Shown here piece after piece: positions 43,102 through 47,990 of a stretch of 47,990 nucleotides of DNA (position 1 is its first letter; every line of letters starts with the position of its first letter). A program made the translations under genes and the position numbers. This DNA comes from Bacteroidales bacterium (lineage in GTDB: Bacteria > Bacteroidota > Bacteroidia > Bacteroidales > Muribaculaceae): NCBI GenBank assembly GCA_004557385.1, contig SFEA01000031.1, forward strand, positions 1 through 47,990, given 5' to 3'. The notes under the pieces were generated by a model. The model made no database searches. It saw only the letters and a list, made by a program, of their open reading frames with translations, and was not told the DNA's origin.

Positions 43102-43787
43102 AACCGTTATTTGTAATCCCTGCCCGTGGCGGCAGCAAGGGTATTCCCGGAAAAAACATAAAGCCGCTTGGCGGCAAACCGCTCATCGCCTATTCGGTGG
43201 AAGTGGCGCGTCAATTGGCGCCCGACAGCGACATCTGCGTGAGCACCGACGACCCTGCCATTGCCGATGTGGTGCGTGAAATGGGTCTGGAGGTGCCGTT
43301 TATGCGCCCCGACTATCTGGCAACCGACAACTGCGGCACCTACGAGGTGCTGCTGCATGCCGTGAAATTCTTTGAAAAACTTGGCAGACGCTACGACACT
43401 ATGGTGCTGCTGCAACCCACTTCGCCATTGCGCACCGCCGACGATGTGCGTCGATGCCTCGAGGCATATACCTCCGACGTAGATATGGTGGTGACGGTGG
43501 TGGAGGCGGCATCGAACCCCTATTATAACTGCTACGAAACCGATTCCGACGGCTTCCTGCACATCTCAAAGGGCGACGGGTCGTATGTGCGCCGCCAAGA
43601 TGCCCCAAAGGCGTGGGAATATAACGGCGCCGTGTATGTGATTAACATCGACAGCCTCAAGCAAATGCCGCTGAGCAAGTTTCCGCGCCGCCGAATGGTG
43701 GAGATGGAGCGCAGCCGCTCAATCGACCTCGACACCCCGCTCGACTGGATGGTGGCTGAGGCTGTGGTTGCCCAGATGCCAAAGTGA
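43098..43787 (+). CDS. neuA: Acylneuraminate cytidylyltransferase
   Basis: A 229-residue CMP-sugar synthetase that activates a nonulosonic acid (sialic, legionaminic or similar) with CTP. The opening FVIPARGGSKGIPGKNIKPL (5-24) is the nucleotide-binding loop; LLQPTSPLRTADDV and the late KAWEYNGAVYVIN are family signatures. A longer frame from 43047 exists, but MKPLFVIPARGG is the family start and overlaps the neuC stop by four bases. It is short, without the extra C-terminal domain of some NeuA proteins. Together with the epimerase it covers the first and last step of CMP-sialic-acid-type synthesis. Confidence 0.88.
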   Translation: MKPLFVIPARGGSKGIPGKNIKPLGGKPLIAYSVEVARQLAPDSDICVSTDDPAIADVVREMGLEVPFMRPDYLATDNCGTYEVLLHAVKFFEKLGRRYDTMVLLQPTSPLRTADDVRRCLEAYTSDVDMVVTVVEAASNPYYNCYETDSDGFLHISKGDGSYVRRQDAPKAWEYNGAVYVINIDSLKQMPLSKFPRRRMVEMERSRSIDLDTPLDWMVAEAVVAQMPK

Positions 43788-43841
43788 GGCATCGCTCTGC
43801 GATAAAATGTTTGTTTATTTTGATTCTTCTCGTGAAAATAT

Positions 43842-45068
43842 ATGACTGAAACCGAAGTGTTTACTGCCACGCTGCCAAATGGGCTGCGTGTAGTGCATGT
43901 GCCCGGACGGGGCGGCGTGACCTGCTGCGGTGTTGCCGTGAATGTGGGCAGCCGCGACGATGCCCCCGGCAAGCACGGAATGGCACATTTCGTTGAACAT
44001 ACAATATTCAAAGGCACTGCCCATCGCAGCGCGTGGCACATAATCAACCGCATGGAAAGTGTGGGCGGCGAACTCAACGCCTACACCACCAAAGAGGGCA
44101 CCGTGGTATATTCCATCGCTCCTAACGAGCACCTGCCGCGAGCCACCGAACTGATTGCCGACTTGGTGCTGAACTCCGAATTTCCGGCTGCGCAGCTCGA
44201 CCGCGAACGCGAGGTGGTGATGGACGAGGCGGCTGCCTATCGCGACACGCCATCGGAGGCTGTTTACGACGATTTCGAGGATATGTTTTTTGCCGGCAGC
44301 GGACTCGGGCACAACATTTTGGGCAACGAGCAACACCTGCAAAGCATCAGCTCCGACGATTGCCGCACATATCTGCGCACTCATTATGTGCCCGAAAATA
44401 TGGTGTTTTTTGCCTATGGCGACTTCCCCAGCCAAAAGGTGATGCGCCTTGCCGAGCGCCATTTTGGTGCGGCAACCGGTAGCCTGAAGCGAGAACCGCG
44501 TCGCCAGCCGCAGGTGGTGGAACCATTCAACCGCACTATCAACATCAATTCGCACCAATGCCACACCGTGGTGGGAGCGCGCCTGTTTGCGCTCAACGAC
44601 CCGCGCCGCTACGCCATGGCGCTGCTCAACAATATGCTTGGCGGTCCCGGCATGAACTCGCTGCTCAACGTGCAGCTGCGCGAGCGCCGCGGCATGGTGT
44701 ACACCGTGGAATCGAATATGTCGCTTATGACCGATTGCGGTATGTTTCAGATATATTTCGGCTGCGATGCCCACCATCTGCAGCCATGCCTGCGCATCAC
44801 CGGAAATGTGATTGACCGCCTTGCGTCGACACCACTCACCGAGCGCCGCCTCGATGCCGTGAAACGCCAATATCTCGGGCAACTGCTTGTGGCAAGCTGC
44901 AGCGGCGAAGCGCTGGCATTGAGCGCCGCCAAAAGCATGCTCTATAGCGGCAAAGTGTTCTCGCACAAGCAAACAACCGACAGCATACTTGCCGTCACGC
45001 CCACCGACGTGATGCAAGCCGCCCAGCTCCTCACCCGCGACCGCTGGTCCACCCTCTCCTTCGTGTAA
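43842..45068 (+). CDS. M16 family zinc peptidase
   Basis: A 408-residue insulinase/processing-peptidase family protein. The inverted zinc motif HFVEH is at 49-53, with Glu129 (in VVMDEAAAYRD) as the third ligand; NSLLNVQLRERRGMVYTVES is the second-domain Arg/Tyr signature. It is the single-chain half-size type (two of four usual domains), which acts as a dimer. No signal peptide is seen, so it is predicted cytoplasmic. It follows neuA by 54 bases and may be co-transcribed, though no functional link is obvious. Confidence 0.92.
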   Translation: MTETEVFTATLPNGLRVVHVPGRGGVTCCGVAVNVGSRDDAPGKHGMAHFVEHTIFKGTAHRSAWHIINRMESVGGELNAYTTKEGTVVYSIAPNEHLPRATELIADLVLNSEFPAAQLDREREVVMDEAAAYRDTPSEAVYDDFEDMFFAGSGLGHNILGNEQHLQSISSDDCRTYLRTHYVPENMVFFAYGDFPSQKVMRLAERHFGAATGSLKREPRRQPQVVEPFNRTININSHQCHTVVGARLFALNDPRRYAMALLNNMLGGPGMNSLLNVQLRERRGMVYTVESNMSLMTDCGMFQIYFGCDAHHLQPCLRITGNVIDRLASTPLTERRLDAVKRQYLGQLLVASCSGEALALSAAKSMLYSGKVFSHKQTTDSILAVTPTDVMQAAQLLTRDRWSTLSFV

Positions 45069-45151
45069 TCCCCAGCGCCACAGGCTTTGTGCAAGCTGTT
45101 ATTTGAAGTTATTAATCTTCAGTCCGGTGAAGTAAGCACATTAAGAAACCT

Positions 45152-46486
45152 CTATTTATGTATTAGTTGTTTTTTAATGCGTTCGCTGTAGATTTTTGCT
45201 GTTTCACTTCCGTGGTTAGAAGCTTTTTGATACCAATTCAAGGCTTCGTTAAGATTCTGTTCGACTCCTTGACCGTATTCGTAGCAACGAGCCAATAATA
45301 ATTGCGCGTTATGATATCCTTGTTCTGCAGATTTAAGATATAACTCAAAAGCCATCTTAATGTCTTTTGCAACTCCGTGGCCTTTGTGATAACAGCAGGC
45401 AAGGCTATATAATGCTTTAGCATTTCCATGTTCGGAAGCTTTTTTATACCATTTAACGGCAGAATCGTAGTCGCGTATTGTGCCAGAGCCGTAATAGTAA
45501 GCATCACCCAGTAAGAATTGAGAGCGAGATTCTCCCTGTCGAGCAGCTTTCTGATACCATTCGAACGCTTTGACCTCGTCACGCGGCAAAAAATCACCTT
45601 TAGCATAGTTGTAAGCAAGGCTATATTGAGCCTCAGGGTCTCCCATTTCGGCCGCTAATGTCCAGCATTTAATCGCCATTGGGATACTATTGTTTAATTG
45701 ATATTCCCATCCTTTTTCTCTAATATCAGCAGCTGACATCATCTCAAAATCTTTATCGTTGAAGTCTTTGTCGATAGTTGCCATTGGAAACTCTTCCAAT
45801 TTTGCAACATAATCTTTAGTAGGTGTCGCCAAGATTAATTCGCGTGTTTTTGTTGCTTGATATAATTCACAGGCAGGAGATAATGCCACGTCATACTTGC
45901 CGTAGTCTATCTGAACGATTTTCAATGTATTGGCTCGTATTGCCGCCCATTCTTTGCCGTCTACCAAAAGTGTGGCATCAATCTCTGATAAAATCTTTAA
46001 ATTGCATTGTTTGTTTTGGAATCCCAGTGTCTCGGTTGTTGCCAGAAACTCTGCTAAACGGTCCAAAGAATTATGTTTGTATTGCCCAGTGAAAAAATCA
46101 AGGAAATTGTGCTGACCAAGCTTCTCAATTATTGTTTTGGGTAATTTTGCCGCTTTCGGGGGGAAAGAATAATAGGCTGTAGCAAGATTTATATTCAGCG
46201 TCAGAATCTGCTTGTTATTGTTGATTGCACATTCTATTTCTTTGCGCAGGACGTCGTTTTTGTTTCTGCATCTATCAAGACATCCAGATGAATACAAGAA
46301 CAAGAATAGCTCAGATGTCTTAATAACCTCTTGAATTCGCTCTTCAAATTTTCCTCCGATAGGGAGGTCATCAAAGTCAAGAAACACCTTGTAACCGAGA
46401 TGGCTCAATTCCGACTTTAAATATATCGCTGTGGTTTCACCTCCATTACGTCGGTAACTAATAAAAATATCGTATTTCTTTTCCAT
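45152..46486 (-). CDS. TIR / PEGA-like / Sel1-repeat protein
   Basis: A 444-residue protein with three parts. Residues 1-150 are a TIR domain: YDIFISYRRNGGETTAIYLK (5-24), VFLDFDDLPIGGKF (34-47), and a likely catalytic Glu83 in DVLRKEIECAI, the position used by NAD-cleaving TIRs. Residues about 163-206 resemble a PEGA beta-domain (ATLLVDGKEW and YDVALSP). Residues about 268-440 are five Sel1-type repeats, each with the A..WY.KAA..G...A pattern. There is no signal peptide, so it should be cytoplasmic. TIR proteins of this sort are often antiphage or stress effectors with the repeats acting as sensor or adaptor. It lies in an AT-richer region next to a damaged second TIR gene; the coding style differs from the GC-richer genes to the left, which suggests horizontal gain. 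Function is inferred. Confidence 0.85.
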   Translation of the reverse strand: MEKKYDIFISYRRNGGETTAIYLKSELSHLGYKVFLDFDDLPIGGKFEERIQEVIKTSELFLFLYSSGCLDRCRNKNDVLRKEIECAINNNKQILTLNINLATAYYSFPPKAAKLPKTIIEKLGQHNFLDFFTGQYKHNSLDRLAEFLATTETLGFQNKQCNLKILSEIDATLLVDGKEWAAIRANTLKIVQIDYGKYDVALSPACELYQATKTRELILATPTKDYVAKLEEFPMATIDKDFNDKDFEMMSAADIREKGWEYQLNNSIPMAIKCWTLAAEMGDPEAQYSLAYNYAKGDFLPRDEVKAFEWYQKAARQGESRSQFLLGDAYYYGSGTIRDYDSAVKWYKKASEHGNAKALYSLACCYHKGHGVAKDIKMAFELYLKSAEQGYHNAQLLLARCYEYGQGVEQNLNEALNWYQKASNHGSETAKIYSERIKKQLIHK

Positions 46487-46604
46487 AAAACTCTGATTTA
46501 TATAAAATTAATGTGAAAAATGATTAGATAAGAATGTGGGATCGACATGCGCTTAATAAAAGGCAGGTGAAATCGGTATAAAGCTTTTGTTATTAATTGT
46601 AATA

Positions 46605-47894
46605 TTAGTCAATTGCCTGATATTTTCGAATTATATTCATAGACTTTGGATTTCTATTGTCCAATATCTTGATATGAAGTTCTTTATTATTTAATCGAAC
46701 AATTTCGCCACAAGAAATCACCTCTGTAATAGGATTATATTCTTCAATAAAGAGTTTATTATTCCTTTGTGAAAGACGAAATTGACAGAATATTTTGGAA
46801 CTCCTATCAATCCACTCTGATTCATCCAAGCCAAATGGCAAGTAGTTGAAAAATTTACCCAAAAGATTCTTTTTATAGTTAAATAGATAATAAATACTAT
46901 TACCTATTCCGTTGAAAACTTTGAAAGACAGGTTGATGTGAATGCTTTCCTCTTTATAATACCATCTGTGAGAAGATAATAATCGTTCATAGTTTCTGCA
47001 AACCGAATGCCCTTCAATTGTCGTATTAAAAGTCCTTAGTTTATATCCAAATTGTTGACATATAAAAGACATATTGTTGACTCTTAACTGATTGAATCCA
47101 ATCCAATTCAAGGTGTCAAAGTCCTTAAGAAGATAGGTGTATATAGATTGTTCATCAAGAGATAATGAAATTTCTCGGTACTTATTGAATGCATTTTGAA
47201 AATCTCCCGAGAATAAAAGAAGATGGGCATAATTTACTTGTGAACAAATCTGATTGATAGGTGAGAGCTTCTGAGTTGGAATATTATTTACATGGACAAT
47301 TGCCTCATTAATAAACCCAAATTCAATCATGTCCCATATCTGGGACACGATATTATAAAAATCTGGATAATATGGGGTCCCAGATGTTTGATATAGATTA
47401 AGCAATGTGCTATAATTGCGTCTGTCACCTATACGTTTATATGCCATCATCAATAGAAGATGGTGGTTCCAGTTGTCTTTCCATTTTCCGTTTTCATTTT
47501 CATAATAGATTATAGAATAATAATCTAAATTGTGATATAAGTTAAGTAAATCATTAATAGCGCTGTCTATGCGGACACTTTTAGTGATTTTAGGTATTCT
47601 CGAGATGCTTCCCTGCGCCAGTAACTGCATAATGTCATCAAGGATCACCTCAACAGAATCTATAGATGCATCCCGATAATTCAGTGACGAAATAAGAAAC
47701 TCAATATCGTCGGGGAACACACAAGTGTCTATTCGATATATAATAATAGAGTTCCTTGGTTTGTTGTTTTTTGCATAAACCAACTCGTCTGGTGCATAAT
47801 TTGATGCAATAGAATTATGACTTGCAAGGAAAAGAAATATTTTGGAATCCTTTATCCCTGACGCTATTTTTGGAGGGAAACTTTCAGATTTTAC
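46605..47894 (-). pseudogene. 5'-truncated TIR-domain gene with C-terminal unknown region
   Basis: The open frame runs 430 codons back to a TAG at 47897-47895. Its first 75 residues are recognisably the second half of a TIR domain: SESFPPKIASGIKDSKIFLF, then ASHNSIASNYAPDELVYAK with the Glu at the catalytic position, then a final strand NSIIIYRID. The first half, with the FISY strand and the loop after it, is absent: none of the three minus-strand frames between 47895 and 47990 encodes it. The remaining 350 residues (Tyr/Asn/Ile-rich) hold helix pairs that look TPR-like (HHLLLMMAYKRIGDRRNYS and FSGDFQNAFNKYREI) and a beta-rich end. No ATG lies upstream of position 47783 in frame; only TTG/GTG-type starts would serve. 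A broken gene is the simplest reading, but a sequencing error or a start outside the window remains possible. Confidence 0.6.
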
Positions 47895-47990
47895 CTAAAA
47901 TCCGCAACTATCATCCAATACACGATTAAGGGTAGATTTATGAGTCGTTAGTAGCAGCTTTCAGTAAAAAGCAACAGCACAACATCAATA
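47895..47990. other. Right-edge stretch without a recognised gene
   Basis: Ninety-six AT-rich bases. All frames stop within about 60 bases on both strands except short edge fragments. On the minus strand a peptide THKSTLNRVLDDSCGF is in frame with the truncated TIR gene up to its TAG, but I cannot assign it to a family. Confidence 0.4.

Overview
The window looks like a chromosome segment from a member of the Bacteroidota, most likely order Bacteroidales; a gut Muribaculaceae/Prevotellaceae-type genome is my inference. Supporting signs are two secreted proteins with C-terminal type IX secretion (Por) sorting domains, DUF4294 and DUF2807 (GIN-domain) proteins, Bacteroidota-type promoters with a TAnnTTTG -7 box, A/T-rich start regions with few Shine-Dalgarno sites, and paralogue-rich envelope proteins. 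No rRNA, tRNA, CRISPR array, plasmid origin or intact insertion sequence was recognised.

Layout. 0-15.5 kb: a DUF4294 protein, a 2,602-residue S8 protease with a type IX sorting tail, a secreted glycerophosphodiester phosphodiesterase on the minus strand, and a 981-residue unknown type IX cargo behind a structured leader. 15.5-20.4 kb: a 1,000-residue TPR protein followed by an outer-membrane barrel. 21.2-24.2 kb: phoH, purC and menG/ubiE on the plus strand. 24.2-28.9 kb (minus strand): fhs, a GH53 endo-galactanase and ATP-type pckA, each with its own promoter. 30.0-32.3 kb: an ABC transporter/GntR operon with an operator-like palindrome over its start site and a possible 21-residue membrane peptide at its end. 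32.4-33.4 kb: a GIN-domain protein built of 20-residue repeats. 33.5-40.0 kb (minus): lplA-gcvT-gcvH-gcvPA-gcvPB-lpdA, a complete glycine cleavage system with its own lipoate ligase. 40.1-40.8 kb (minus): a rhodanese and a small membrane protein. 41.0-45.1 kb (plus): PAP2 phosphatase, neuC-like epimerase, neuA-like cytidylyltransferase and an M16 protease. 45.1-48.0 kb (minus) is visibly AT-richer and carries a TIR/PEGA-like/Sel1 protein plus a second TIR gene whose 5' part is missing; this is the accessory end of the window.

Five intergenic gaps (9.2-9.8, 10.5-11.5, 14.5-15.5, 20.4-21.2 and 28.9-30.0 kb) are filled with three dispersed repeat families, here called A (about 132-135 bp with inverted arms), B (about 105-120 bp, stacked hairpins) and C (about 95-195 bp). 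They explain most of the noncoding DNA of the window.

Functionally, fhs, the glycine cleavage operon and purC connect one-carbon and purine metabolism. The neuC/neuA pair and PAP2 point to surface-glycan or envelope chemistry. The least explained items are the structured leader before the 981-residue cargo, the operator and small peptide of the ABC/GntR operon, the inverted-arm repeats, and the TIR gene pair.
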